From NCBI GenBank assembly GCA_022385805.1, contig MU277677.1, positions 264,252 through 328,251 on the forward strand: a DNA stretch of 64,000 nt. Direction: 5' to 3'. Numbering within the stretch: position 1 is the first letter of the stretch; the number at the start of each line of letters is the position of its first letter. The position numbers were made by a program, and so were the translations under genes. Below the pieces are notes generated by a model. The model had not been told where the DNA came from. It searched no databases and was given only the letters and a program-made list of their open reading frames with translations. Of the stretch, positions 25,784 to 38,053 are shown piece by piece. This stretch comes from Pilatotrama ljubarskyi. Lineage: Eukaryota > Basidiomycota > Agaricomycetes > Polyporales > Polyporaceae.

Positions 25784-27978
25784 CGGTTTCGAGTGATACC
25801 ACATCTCTCATGCACTCCGTACAGTACTTCTACTAATTATTCCGTTCTGCGGACTGGCCGACAAAACTAGACACTTCTCTGGGCGACATTATTGCCAGGA
25901 CTACTTCATCTGGCGCTGACTCGTTATGCTATCGGATTCTCCGACGTGTACAGCCATCCGATTTTCGTTTTCGTTGACCTTCCTGTGTTCTTCCTGTGCC
26001 ATAGTTACGACAACTGTATCAATAGCAATGGCTCTGCTCTACGCAATACCCTTCCACGCGACACTATGTACCAGTGGCCTCTTATCAATGTCTAGTGTTT
26101 GGACGGTGCCGGACAGTCGTTCCTCGCCATCACGATGGCATAGCGCGGAATCTGTGCCATCTATTCGGAGGCTCAGAGCTCGGACGCGAATCATACACGG
26201 TGTACGCGGAGCAACACTGTTTGAATTGTTGTTGGACCCTCTCATTTCACGGGCATGCGTAGGAGGGCGCTGGTAAACCCACCAGGTCGAAGACGTGTGT
26301 GCTGCCAGACGGCCCTACCCGCACTACGCCGTATTTCGTCCAGTCCGCGCACATGTCCTGGAGTGTCATGAGTGAGCCGTGAGGTGTCTCGGCGCAGCCC
26401 CCGGCGTGCCACATATCAACGAAATGGCTATGGGTAGCTATGGGGAAAGACAATAGTACGCGAGCCGAGTAGCGTGGAAGTTGATTGCGGTGAGCTTTCA
26501 GCCGCCCGATCCGGCCGCATGTACAGGCCCCTGAGGCCTGAGGTGCCGCACTATATGGTTGATCGGTGGATCAAGAACTGCGTTGCGCCCCTGTGTCGAA
26601 GCCTGGATTTGCAAGGGGGCGCTCGGTACCAGTAGTACGGGCTGAGTTACGACCGCGGGCGCATGTCGAGGCAATTGAATACGGCTCCGAGGCCGGTAAC
26701 TGTTTGGCTCTCTTGGAAAGATGCAGCGTAGTCGGGAAAGCAATGACTTACGATGTGTTATTACAGGGTGATACTACACAGGAAGCACCCGCGGCGTTCT
26801 CCTCCAGGGACCGAGCTGCGCAGTACGGTTGTCGTCTGCTTGGAGCTCCGAAGAGATGGCGTTGCATTCGCGCATCGGAAACGACAATCTACGTCTGGCA
26901 TGGCATATCTGGTGGGCCCCGCGCCGACCTGTAAATGGGCCTACGAGTCCGACACACGTCGTGGAAGTCGCGTGGCGGGATTTGTAACTCGTGCTTATCC
27001 GCTTGACTCGACGTCCGCCTGATGGTTAGCGAGAGATTCAGAGACCCTCTCTTGTTGCAACATCGTGCAAGACATGCAGCCTGTCGTGGGGCCAGGGGCG
27101 GGAATACTGGAATGCGGTCATTACTTCAGCGCATACACTGGGCGGAGACAAGTCTGAGCGTCATCCCGCACTTCATGCCGACTCGGACCCGACCTGATGC
27201 AGTTGACGAGATGTGGAACATCGCGCAATTGCAGCGTGGTGGTGCGCCAACCATCTCAGGCTCCCTGGTTCGTGAGCTGTTGAAATTAATGTTGATGCCT
27301 CGGGCTGTCGGAAGCTACGCAGTCAGCATTTGCAAGTCTGAGATACTAACGAGACGCACCGGTAGCTGCTAGCGCAGGCATCGCCGTGAGAGATTGACCT
27401 GACCCGGCCGCAAATACATAGGCCATGGGAGGTACGACGCGGTGCACACGGCGTGACTACTCGCGATGTGAAGGTGCCTCATCGTCTCGTTCACGTAGGG
27501 CGAGCAAGCAGTGTCCGGCACTTATCTGCATGGAGTCCAAGTTGTCTATTTCACCGGTGATCAGCGCTCAGACGGTCAGCAAGGTCGATCCTGTATATCC
27601 AAGCGGCCAATAGTCCAGAGCAGCGGAGATAGCCTGGGCCTCCAGCACCGTTCAAGCTGAAGCAGCGCAGCGTGTGGCACGTCGGGCTGACGCCAAGCAT
27701 AGCGTTACTGTTGATGTTGCGTTACTGGGCTATATGTGGGTCAATGCACAGTACGTACCTACTGAGTGTTATTGAAGTGGCCGTAGATCGTACTGTATTA
27801 GATTTGCATGTCGCGACCTCTGCCTGGAGTCTGAGAGTTTGGAATCCGGAACGAGCTGGCGCAGGGGGGTTGCAATGTTTGGCTTAGCGCCGGGAACCAA
27901 ACAATGGGCCAGTGAAGCGCTCGGCCGCGACGTCGTCACTGCACACAACTTGACTTGCGACGTCCTCCGCATGCCAAC
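25784..27978. other. Long intergenic stretch with possible gene remnants
   Basis: About 2.2 kb with no confident gene. The minus-strand frame 26250-26453 has coding-like composition (HFVDMWHAGGCAETPHGS, then MTLQDMCADWTKYGVVRVG) behind a possible acceptor, but I recognise no family and find no continuation. The rest looks non-coding. Confidence 0.35.
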
Positions 27979-30900
27979 ATGGGGGACGAATATCCGACTT
28001 TGTTTCGTGAGTATGGCTATACTTACTCAATGGAACATGTTTCTGAGATGTGACATCAGGCTCGGAGCAGATGAGCTTGGTACAGCTCATCGTGCCTACC
28101 GAGGTTGCGCACGATACTATCGCTGAGCTGGGCGAGTTGGGCAATGTGCAGTTCAAGGACGTGAGTGCCACCGTCCACAAGCAGACCTTTCCCTCACCCA
28201 TATACTTTGCGCCCAGCTAAATCCAGATGTAAATCCTTTCCAACGCTCTTTCGTCGGCGAGATTCGCCGTATCGACGAAATGGCCCGCCGAGTGCGCTTC
28301 TTCGCCAGTCAGGTCGAGAAGGAGAAGGAACCTATCCCTATCCGCCCCTTATACGACTCCGCCCCTCTCCTCACAGTTGGCCCTCGCGGTGCGCAGACGA
28401 TAGATGAGCTGGACGTCAAGCTAGCAGAGCATGAGGCACGGTTGACGCAGATGAATGAGAGCTATCAGCTCCTCAGTGAGCGTCTCCGGGAGCTCGTGGA
28501 GGCGCGTCATGTCCTACGTGAGACCGCAGTGTTCTTTGAGCAGGTACGCCGGCTTTTCAATCCGTTGGGGTCCAGTTCTGACTGTGTGTAGGCGGCGGTA
28601 CGCGAGACCGAGACTCGGACCTCTCTGGACGACAGTGCTCCCTTGTTACAGCATGACGACCGCGAACAGCAGTTCAGCTCCGGAGAACTACAGTTCGATC
28701 TCGAGTGAGTTTCTCGAACGTTGCCCACGTCGCAGAACTGACCGACCAATCAGGTTCGTTGCGGGTACTATCGACCGCGCACGTCTCTCCACTTTCGAGC
28801 GGGTTTTGTGGAGGGTGCTGCGCGGCAACCTGTACATGAACTATATCGACATCCAGGAGCCCTTCGTCGACCCAGCGACTGGCGCGGAGACGCGCAAGAA
28901 CGTGTTCATCATCTTTGCTCATGGTGATATCCTGCTCAGCAAGATTCGCAAGATCGCCGAGTCCATGGGCGCGACCATATACCCGATTGATGTCAACGCA
29001 GACAAGCGCGCGGACTCTATGCGGGAGGTTACTGGCCGCCTCGAGGACCTTCAGATCGTGCTCTACAACACTGGCGCTAACCGTAGGGCCGAGCTCATGA
29101 CAATCGGCGAGAACCTAGCTAGCTGGCAGGACGTCGTAGCGAAGGAGAAGCTCATTTACGAAACGTTGAACTTGCTCAACTACGATGTCCGTCGGAAGAC
29201 ACTGATTGCGGAAGGTTGGTGCCCGACCCGAGACATCCCCCAGATCCAACTGGCCCTCAGGCACGCTACGGTATGTCGGCGCACAGGCGGCGTCAGCTGC
29301 ATCACTGACGGGGAGGTCACAGGAGGAGTCTGGAACCAACGTTCCTCCCATCCTGCATGAGTTGCGGACCAACCGCACGCCACCTACGTTCCATCGTACG
29401 AACAAATTCACCGAGGGTTTCCAGACGATCATGGACGCGTATGGTGTCGCAACATACCAGGAGGTCAATCCCGGACTCTTTGCCGTCATCACCTTCCCGT
29501 TCCTGTTCGCTGTCATGTTCGGCGACATCGGCCACGGTTTCATCATCACTATCGCTGCCGCCCTCATGATCCTCTTTGAGAGGAAGCTCGGAAAGGCTGA
29601 CCTCGGCGAGGTATGTTCCATTCTTGAAATACGCGTAGCCATGCCCGCTGACCAGATTTCCGCGGCAGATCATCGGCACCTTCTTCTTGTGAGTCCACAG
29701 TTCTATTTGGCATTCCATGTGATACTCACCGATATATAGCGGCCGGTACATCATCTTGCTTATGGGATTCTTCTCGATATACACCGGTTTCCTCTACAAC
29801 GATATCTTCTCAAAGTCACTTCATCTCTTCCACTCTGGCTGGGACTTCCGTGAAGACTACTTCAATGGAACCGTCGGTGTCTCCAACGGACACACGTATC
29901 CGTTCGGTCTCGATCCTGCCTGGCATGGTGCCGAGAATGGCCTCCTCTTCACCAACTCGTACAAAATGAAGATGTCGATCGTTCTCGGCGTGATTCATGT
30001 ACGATGCAGCATCTCTCTGCTACCGCCTGGTTTCTCACAATCCCCGATCTAGATGACATTCGCCGTCTGTCTCCAAGTACCCAATCACATCCGTTTCAGA
30101 CGCTTCTCGGACATATACACGAATTTCATCCCGCAAATGATCTTCCTGCAGTCCATTTTCGGCTACCTGGTCATCTGCATCATCTACAAGTGGACGATCG
30201 ACTGGTCGAAGGCCCCCACACAGCCGCCGTCGCTCCTGAACATGTTGATCAGCATGGTTCTGTCACCGGGATCCGTCGACCCGGAGTCGCAGCTGTACCC
30301 TGGACAGAGCACCGTTCAGGTCATCTTGCTGCTCCTAGCGGGTATCTGTGTGCCCTGGCTCCTGGTCACGAAGCCCTATCTCGAGTGGCAGGAGATGAAG
30401 AAGATCCAAGGTCAAGGGTACATCGGCCTTGGCGCGGACGACGCACCCCGGCACACGGATGACACGATGCTCGAGGGTGAGGAAGAAGGTAACGGCAGGG
30501 CTATTGTCGAAGCGAACGATGAGGAACATGTAAGCGCTACTACGTCTGGGAAGCTCGTCTTTCTCATTCGCGTACTTTGCAGGAGCAGCACGATTTCAGC
30601 GAGGTCGTCGTTCATCAGGTCATTCACACCATCGAGTTCTGTCTGGGATGCGTGTCGCACACAGCGTCCTATCTACGTCTATGGGCGCTTTCGCTCGCAC
30701 ATGCGCAGCTTTCCGAGGTGCTGTGGGACATGACGATAGCCAACGTGCTCGGGATGTCGGGCCTTATTGGCATTATCGCGCTTCTCCTCGTTGGTGCAAT
30801 GTGGCTCGTACTCACGATAGCCATCCTGTGTGTCATGGAGGTGCGTTCTCCGAGCGCATCATGGGTCATGATGCTGGTCGCCTCGGCGCGATGACTGATC

Positions 30901-31103
30901 AACACGGTTTAGGGTCTTTCCGCGTTCCTGCACGCGCTGCGTCTGCATTGGGTGGAGGCGAACAGCAAGCACTACGAGGCGGGCGGATACGTGCGTACCC
31001 TTTCATCTCCGACGCTCCGCGCCTCGCGGACGACACGTCTGCTGACTCTTGTGCACAGCAATTCGTCCCGCTGAGCTTCGCCCGGTTGAATGAGAAGCAG
31101 TAG
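27979..31103 (+). CDS. VPH1: V-type ATPase subunit a (Vph1/Stv1 type)
   Basis: ATG at 27979, TAG at 31101-31103, about ten exons, about 830 residues. The N-terminal cytosolic arm starts [19 protein letters not shown] and includes [20 protein letters not shown] and a long coiled coil ([20 protein letters not shown]). The C-terminal membrane half has the multi-pass Vo segments, including [20 protein letters not shown] and [18 protein letters not shown]. It also has the essential transmembrane arginine in [19 protein letters not shown], the residue corresponding to yeast Vph1 Arg735 that works in proton translocation. A charged loop ([18 protein letters not shown]) precedes that helix. Subunit a forms the stator and proton half-channels of the vacuolar/Golgi ATPase. 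Introns have normal GT-AG signals. Vacuole and Golgi isoforms cannot be told apart. Confidence 0.96.
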
Positions 31104-31390
31104 GAGTGAGGTGGCAAACCGGATGGTCGGATGTGGCTCGGACCCCGAGAAGTTCCAGTTCCTGTAACGTAGTTCCGACATCGGCGTCGGCGATATGGCA
31201 GGGAAGGGTTGCGAATGGCCAGTCATATTCTCGCATAGTTCCAGGGTCGGCGAGGCGTGTTTGGCATGTGGGGTAACGCTTTCCCCGCAATCCACTCGGA
31301 GCTAGGCGCTGAGTAAGCGCCGGCATCGCGATGCCACCGGGGCCACGTGAGATCTCTCATTTTTTCGCACTCCGCCCAACGCAAGGGGCC

Positions 31391-31400
31391 ATATATATAA
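31391..31400 (+). promoter_or_regulatory. TATA element of the EF-3 gene
   Basis: ATATATATAA about 290 nt upstream of the EF-3 ATG, followed by a pyrimidine-rich tract (31430-31465). This is the arrangement of strongly expressed fungal genes. The leader between here and the ATG contains an assembly gap. Confidence 0.55.
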
Positions 31401-31482
31401 GTGATGAGAGACAACCGGAAACTCTATCCCCACTCTTTTCTTTCCTCCTTCTCTTTTGTCCCATAGAAGGTACGCCGCCCCT

Positions 31483-31593
31483 NNNNNNNNNNNNNNNNNN
31501 NNNNNNNNNNNNNNNNNNNNNNNNNNNNNNNNNNNNNNNNNNNNNNNNNNNNNNNNNNNNNNNNNNNNNNNNNNNNNNNNNNNNNNNNNNNNN
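31483..31593. other. Assembly gap of 111 N
   Basis: Unresolved bases in the 5' leader of the EF-3 gene. The base run GAAGGTACGCC just before it could be the donor of a leader intron that spans the gap. Confidence 0.95.
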
Positions 31594-31680
31594 GCGTTTC
31601 GCGCCCCCAGACCCCCTCAGATCATCTCATCTCCTAAGGTGATTACTTCGCCGTCGCGTCTCCCGTCGTCCAAGTACTCA

Positions 31681-34600
31681 ATGCCGCAATCCGCCCAGAT
31701 ATCCGCAATGCCCGCTACCACCGCCTCCGCTGCCCCCGTTACCCCCTCCCCCGCCTCTCTCAAGGCTGCCGTTGCGCCCGCGGACGGTCAGTTCGACGTC
31801 TCCGGCCTCTTCGTCGCGGACAAGGCGACCCGCGAGGCCGCGGCTGCTCAGCTCGCCGCACTCGCTCAAAAGGAGGGCCCCAAGGCCTTCCAATCCGTCG
31901 GCTTCGTCGAGGCTGCCATCAAGGCTCTCACCGACAAGAAGTCGCCCGCGGCCCGCGAGGGCGCGGCCAACGCTGTCGCAGCTATCGCCGCGACCCCCGC
32001 CGTGAAGGCGCTGGAGCCCATCTTCATCGACTCCGGCCTCTATGCCGCTCTCCTTGAGGCGTTCGCCGACAAGATGCCCGCTGCGCGGACAGCTGCCGTC
32101 GAGGCGGTCAGGACGTACGTTGCGAACATGAACCCCTGGGCGGCTGGCCTCATCCTCCCCGCTCTTCTTCACGAGATCAAGACCGCCGGCAAGTGGCAGG
32201 TCAAGACGGGCTCCATCACCATCCTCAACCAGCTCGTCGTTACTGCCCCTGGCCAGACCGCGAAGCTCACTCCCGAGATCGTCCCTGTGCTGTCGGAGGC
32301 CATCTGGGATACCAAGGCGGACGTGAAGAAGGCGGCCCGCGACTCGCTTGAAAAGGTCACCGCTCTGGTTTCGAACAAGGACATAGAACGCTTTATTCCT
32401 GCTCTCATCAAGGCTCTAATCAACCCCGTCGAGGAGGTGCCTAATACCATCACGCTCCTCTCGGCGACCACGTTCGTTTCGGAAGTAGACTCTCCCACCC
32501 TCTCCCTCATGGTTCCTCTCTTGTCGCGCGGTCTCAACGAGAAGCTCACGGCGACGAAGCGTAAGGTGGCGGTCATCATCGACAACATGTCCAAGCTTGT
32601 CGACTCCGCCATCACCGTCCGTCCCTTCATCCCCAAGCTTCTTCCAGGCCTGATCAAGGTCGAGAACACTATCGGTGACCCCGAGGCCCGCAGCGTCGTC
32701 AACCGCGCGATCAACACTCTCCGCCAGGTCGGTGAGGTCCCCGCCAACAGCGACGGCTCCGACCTCCCGCCCATCAAGCAAGCGGACGAGAAGCAGCTCG
32801 CGCATTCGCTCATCAACATTTACAAGAAGGCTGGCGCCAACCCCGTCCCTTCCGTTGCTGATGTCGCGACCATCTACGCTTCCAACCTCGCTGCCAACCT
32901 CAGCAAGGCGAAGAACTTCGACGTCTCTGAGTGGCAGACCCTCATTCCCTACCTCTCGTTCCTTGCAACCTCCCCCGACCCTAACACTATCGTCAACGAG
33001 TGGGTTGTCAAGTCCGCGTCTCAGGACGAGGAGGACGACAGCGTCCCGGAGGACGAGGAGGAGGGTGAGGACCTGTGCAACTGCCAGTTCTCGCTCGCCT
33101 ACGGTGCCAAGATCCTGCTCAACACCGCAACGCTCCGTCTGAAGCGTGGTCACCGCTATGGTCTTTGCGGTAGGAACGGTACCGGCAAGTCGACGCTCAT
33201 GCGTGCAATCACCAACGGGTACGCCTTTCCCCACTTCTTGCACATACTGTGATGTGCTGATTGCCGCTTTACAGCCAAGTCGAGGGCTTCCCGTCCCCCG
33301 ATGAGGTCCGCACGTTCTACGTGGAGCATGACATCGACGGCAGCGAGGCCGATACTGCTGTCCTCGACTTCATCGTCGCGGACAAGCGTATCCAGGCGAC
33401 GAGGGAGGAGATCATCGAGACGCTCGCATCCGTCGGCTTCTCGGACGAGAGGCAGAAGCAGGCTATCGGCAGCCTTTCCGGTGGTTGGAAGATGAAGCTC
33501 GCGCTCGCTCGTGCGATGCTCTTCCGTGCCGATATCCTCCTGCTCGATGAGCCCACCAACCACTTGGACGTCGTCAATGTCGCGTGGCTCGAGAACTACC
33601 TCACGAGTCTCAAGACTTGCACGTCCATCATCGTCTCGCACGACTCCGGCTTCCTCAACAACGTCATCACCGACGTTCTCCACCTGAACCGCTTCAAGCT
33701 CAAGCGCTACCGTGGTAACCTGGAGGCGTTCATGAAAGCCGTCCCCGAGGCGCGCTCGTACTACACCCTCGAGGCGCAGGAGGACTATCAGTTCAAGCTC
33801 CCTGACCCCCCTCTGCTCGAGGGTGTCAAGACGAAGGAGAAGTCTCTCCTCAAGATGCGCAAGGTCGGCTTCCAGTACCCCACGCAGCCCGTACAGCAGC
33901 TCTACGATATCACCCTCCAAGTCTCCCTTTCTTCCCGTGTCGCTGTCCTCGGCCCCAACGGTTCCGGCAAGTCCACCCTCGTCAAGCTCCTCATCGGCGA
34001 TCTTGAGCCCAACCGTGGCGGTGAGATCTGGAAGCACCCCAACTTGGTCATTGGTTACGTGGCGCAGCACGCGTTCCACCACATCGATAACCATCTCGAC
34101 AAAACCCCGCTCGAGTACATGTTGTGGCGCTACCAGACTGGTGAGGATCTCGAGGAGATGATGAAGGCGAACCGCCAGATCACCGAGGAGGACGCACAGA
34201 AGATGAAGGAGGGCTCGATCGTTGTCGTTGAGGGCCAGAAGCGGACCATCGACGAGATTGTCGGGCGCAAGAAGCTGAAGCAGTCGTACGAGTACGAGGT
34301 TTCGTTCAAGGGCCTGTCGTCGTCTGAGAACATCTGGATCCCCCGCGACGAGCTCATCAAGCGTGGCTTCGAGAAGGTCAGTCCCCTCATCCATAATTGG
34401 TCATATGCGATGCTGAATAAAGTCTCTCCTTTACAGAAAGTCCTCGAGGTTGACACCCGCGAGGCTCAGCGCCTCGGTCTTCTCCGTCCCCTCGTTCGTC
34501 GGGAAATTGAGAAGCACTTCGCGGACTTCGGTCTCGAGCCCGAGTTCGTCTCGCACAACTCCATGCGCGGTCTCTCCGGTGGTCAGAAGGTCAAGGTTGT

Positions 34601-35009
34601 GCTCGGTGCCGCGACGTGGCGCCGCCCTCACGTCATCTGCCTTGACGAGCCGACGAACTACCTCGACCGTGAGTCGCTTGCGGCGCTCATCAAGGCGCTC
34701 AAGGAGTTCGAGGGTGGTGTGCTCGTCATCACGCACAACCGCGACTTCTCGGAGTCCCTGTGCACGGAGGTCTGGGCCATGCGCGACGGCCGTCTCGAGG
34801 CGTCCGGCCACAACTGGGTTGAGGGCCAGGGCTCCGGTCCCCGCATCGACAAGAAGGACGGAGAGGATGAGGATCAGTACGATGCGATGGGCAACAAGAT
34901 TGAGACGAAGAAGACGAAGAAGCTCACGTCCGCTGAGGCTCGCAAGCTCAAGAAGGAGCGCATGGCGCGGAGGAAGCGCGGCGAGGAGGTGACCGACGAC
35001 GAGCTCTAA
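31681..35009 (+). CDS. YEF3: Translation elongation factor 3 (ABCF ATPase)
   Basis: Three exons from ATG 31681 to TAA 35007-35009, about 1,055 residues, close to the usual EF-3 length. The N-terminal HEAT-repeat region (about residues 40-320) is followed by a four-helix region and two ABC domains. ABC1 has Walker [10 protein letters not shown], signature LSGGWKMKL and Walker [15 protein letters not shown]2 has [21 protein letters not shown] and [10 protein letters not shown], with the chromodomain-like insertion (about 34260-34350) between its Walker A and signature. The lysine-rich tail ([20 protein letters not shown]) is the ribosome-binding end. EF-3 is the fungal ribosomal ATPase that promotes tRNA release from the E site. 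Introns lie at 33220-33273 and about 34379-34436. A second ATG at 31708 could serve as start. Confidence 0.97.
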
Positions 35010-35443
35010 GCGTCGTGTCTGTGGTTGTGCCCCCTTGTTGTTTCATTAGCTCCTCTGTCGCTGTGCTGTTCCCTCTGGACGTCTCTCGGCTATCTCTTCG
35101 CACGTCTTGTATCCCTGTACCCTAGCATCATGTTTACATTACGAATTTATGACTTTTGCATCCCTGACTTTCGAGTGCGCTGTTCTTCAATCGAGGTTCC
35201 GCGATGTGCGAGAGCTGTGATACCACGCACGAGTCGGAGCGCTGTGGCCGAGGGTGCCAAGCAGAGAGACGAACCGCCACCACTGCCACTCCGGGGCTCG
35301 GCATGCATGTTCGACTTCGCAGCCTGTACTCTGCCGCATACCCCAACTTGCGCAGTCGTCCTTTAGATATCTCGTCTCTCTCTGCTGCTCGCATCCTATC
35401 TGCTGCTGCTGTACATCGCTGTCTACGCTTTCTAACGACCCGT
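35010..35443. other. Intergenic, EF-3 3' UTR and next promoter
   Basis: No gene seen. The antisense frames here are random. Confidence 0.4.
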
Positions 35444-37085
35444 GATGCCCACCGTACATGCATACTACCCGGAACACAACTTCGCGGTGTTCGCGCGAGA
35501 CGCGCGGGACTCGCTCACTCCGAACGAGACGCAGCGCACGACGCTCATCGTCGCCGGATGCTACATCGTCGCGATCGCTATATTATGGTGCGTCCTTGCA
35601 GCGTGCTGTGCGCGGACTCGGCGGAGTGGCCGTGGATGGAAATGACGGAGTGTTCACTCGGCTCTCGCTCTCAGGCACTTGCCGTACCTGTCTGCAATCA
35701 GTGAGTGCCCGCTCCACGCCGCGTGCGGCGCGCTGTGCTCGCCTCGTGCTGACCATGCCTCGTATCGCTATGTGCAGTCTATCCGTTCAAGTGAGTGTGT
35801 TTTGCAGAGAGTTCGCTGGGATTTCTAGGCTGTGTGGGCGCGAGTTGACCGTTGAGCGATTGATGAAGGTTGTTGACCGTCGGGTTCCATGAGGTACGTC
35901 ATTCGATGTGCGTTGCGGCTCAAGTGTAGCCCGACTGACTTCAAGCTCGGTCTCGCCGGTCTGTTGTGTGCATGTAGATGAGCCATGCCATCGCCGGGAG
36001 TGAGTGAGCAAGCCTCTACCCTTGAAGTGAACTGATAATGTCTGCCAGTCCTCACATGTGCACATATACACTCTGTCGAACTGGACCGTGCGTCTCCACC
36101 CCATTATCACCCTACATTCTCTTGTCTTATATCTACCTCCGGACAGCGGATGAAGGAGGTGCGACCCGAATGTCGGGCGGTATACCCTGGATAACGCTCC
36201 CCGCGGGATATCTCGGCTCGTCCTTCATCGGCGCCGTGCTCATCGCGTGCGGCTTCGACACCAATGCCAGCAAGATTGCGTCCCTCGGCATGGCCGCCTT
36301 CTTCCTCTTCACCCTCTGGTGGGCACGCAGGAATTGGCTGTACGTAGTTGTTGAGCCGTTTCTGCGGTTCATGTGCAACCGGCTGACCGGGTCATCGGGA
36401 CAGGACGTGGATACTCATCCTGGGCATGTCCGGGCTCATCGTGCTCTTCTGGTTCGTGGCGGGAGGCGTGGCGCTGAGGTTCTTCGTAAGTGCTTCCGAA
36501 TGACTTGTCGTCGCGGACCGTGGCGCGTCCTGACGAGGGTGCTAGGTCCTCTTCATCGGCGTCATGTCCTGCATGTACGTCCTGTGGGACGTAGTCGGTA
36601 CGCACTGGTCCCCGTCCACAACCCTGCACTGTGGCCGCTGACCTCCCTTCACGCGCGTTCCTAGATGATACCATTGCGAGGAAAGTGAACGGCTCCGATG
36701 CGTCTTCATTCGCCGAAATTTGCGGCTGCTGCCCTTCACAAGGTAAACATCGTCTCCCCCGCTATCATCTCGCCTCCGTGCTGAGACCCTCTGTTCGCTC
36801 CAGTGTGGGGCGTCATCTGGCTCATCCAAGCCTTCATTTTTTTCGCGGCAGGAGTCATCGTTGGCCTCGTCGCATTCAAGGTACGCATACTTCCCTCGCG
36901 CCGGCACCGTGCTGATGTGGCGACTCGCTTTTGTACAGCAATCTGCGGCGCAACAAGCAGAGGACTCCAAGCACTTCTTGCCGGTCCCTGGCTCCAGCGC
37001 GGCGCTGCAGCTAGTACCGGTAGAGCTCTCGTCCACGCTTTTGTGTGCTGCCGCAACGGCCGTGGTGCTGCTTCACAGGTGGTAG
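35444..37085 (+). CDS. Peptidase M50B-like multi-pass membrane protein
   Basis: About eleven small exons joined by frame and splice signals, ATG 35444 to TAG 37083-37085, about 270 residues. The start MPTVHAYYPEHNFAVF is followed by a membrane helix (TLIVAGCYIVAIAILW) and then YPFKLLTVGFHE joined to MSHAIAGILTC. This creates the zinc-protease motif HExxH (HEMSH), and the intron 35894-35977 falls between E and M. Then come ELDPDEGGATRMSGGIPWI and several helices (GYLGSSFIGAVLIACGF, ILILGMSGLIVLFWFVAGG, VLFIGVMSCMYVLWDVV, VWGVIWLIQAFIFFAAGVIV). The layout agrees with the fungal M50B-like family of intramembrane zinc metallopeptidases. Substrate and compartment are unknown. The C-terminal ending after KHFLPVPGSS is less certain. 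Confidence 0.8.
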
Positions 37086-37396
37086 CGCATACGATGAAGG
37101 GGGCCGGGGCCACTGGTAAGGGATGGGGGTGGAGGTGGATCTTATGCTGTGATATGTGGCGTGCTATCCGACCGATGTTCTTGCTTGTTTCGTGGTGATA
37201 CCGGTATATGTACAGCAGGTGTAGTAGATGTACAGTACAATATGTTCCAGCGAATGTGATGTTGATCTATGCGATGTTCTAGACGAGTGTGATAGGTGGC
37301 GTCCGCGGACTCCGCTCTACGTTCCCAACGTTGAGGATGAGTACTAGAGTAGTTATCAGGTTCAAAAATGATCCCGAAGATGGTTCAAAAGATTAG
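37086..37396. other. Intergenic, no gene seen
   Basis: The A run at 37387-37390 is the minus-strand TTTT terminator of the tRNA pair that follows. Confidence 0.4.
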
Positions 37397-37476
37397 AGGC
37401 GCTACCAGGGCTCGAACCTGGGTTTTGGGAACACTGCGATCAGAATCCCAAGTGATAACCACTACACTATAGCGCC
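37397..37476 (-). tRNA. tRNA-Gln (CTG) with short intron
   Basis: Folds as a cloverleaf read from 37476. The acceptor GGCGCTA pairs with TAGCGCC, the anticodon stem TGGGA pairs with TCCCA, and the T arm is CCAGG-TTCGAGC-CCTGG. The anticodon loop starts TTCTGA (anticodon CTG) and is interrupted after position 37 by an 8-nt intron (TCGCAGTG), the canonical place. A TTTT Pol III stop lies within about 10 nt of the 3' end. Confidence 0.9.
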
Positions 37477-37482
37477 GGAAAG

Positions 37483-37554
37483 TGCCCATTGGCTGGATTG
37501 AACAACCGACCTCACCATTACGAGTGGCGCGCTCTACCACTGAGCTAAACGGGC
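37483..37554 (-). tRNA. tRNA-Thr (CGT)
   Basis: Intronless 72-nt cloverleaf read from 37554. Acceptor GCCCGTT/AATGGGC with one G-T pair, D arm GCTC-AGTGGTA-GAGC, anticodon arm CGCCA-CTCGTAA-TGGTG (anticodon CGT), T arm GGTTG-TTCAATC-CAGCC. It ends 6 nt before the tRNA-Gln gene with no T run between them. Confidence 0.92.
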
Positions 37555-38053
37555 GGGTGATAGGAAGCGGCTGTGCGCTCTTATATAGCGGGAGCAATGT
37601 ACCTACCTCGCTAGACGTGGTTGCAGCCCGCGCTGGCCTGGTCTAGCTCTAGCTCTAAGGATAAGTAATCTAAGGTGGTCCAAGGTGGTAGATCTACGGT
37701 CCGAGGTACTATTTACAAGACAAACACGACATGGGGACACGCGCGGGGGTCCGGAGGACGAGAGCGGACGTCTGCGCCACCGCTGGCACCGGCGCGCCCC
37801 GCCATCGGTCCGAATACATCGTGGGTCATCATGAAGACGTCGCAAGGGGCCGTCGTGGGCGAAGCGGAAAGCAGCAGCGCGCATGAAGGGCAGAGAGAGG
37901 GGACTGCATAATAGGGTCGAACATCGGCACCGGAACATGGAACGTCTGTTGGATGCGAAGAGAGCAGAGGGCGATGATCGTCAGGACCGCTCGGTCCGCA
38001 GCAGCAGGATCGGCGGACGTACCTAGGCTGCGGTCCGACGACGTCGGGTTCGT

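Noticed and set aside
33156..34394. 412-codon minus-strand open frame
   Set aside because: It lies antisense to EF-3 exons in codon-biased GC-rich sequence and shows no independent motif; a shadow frame.
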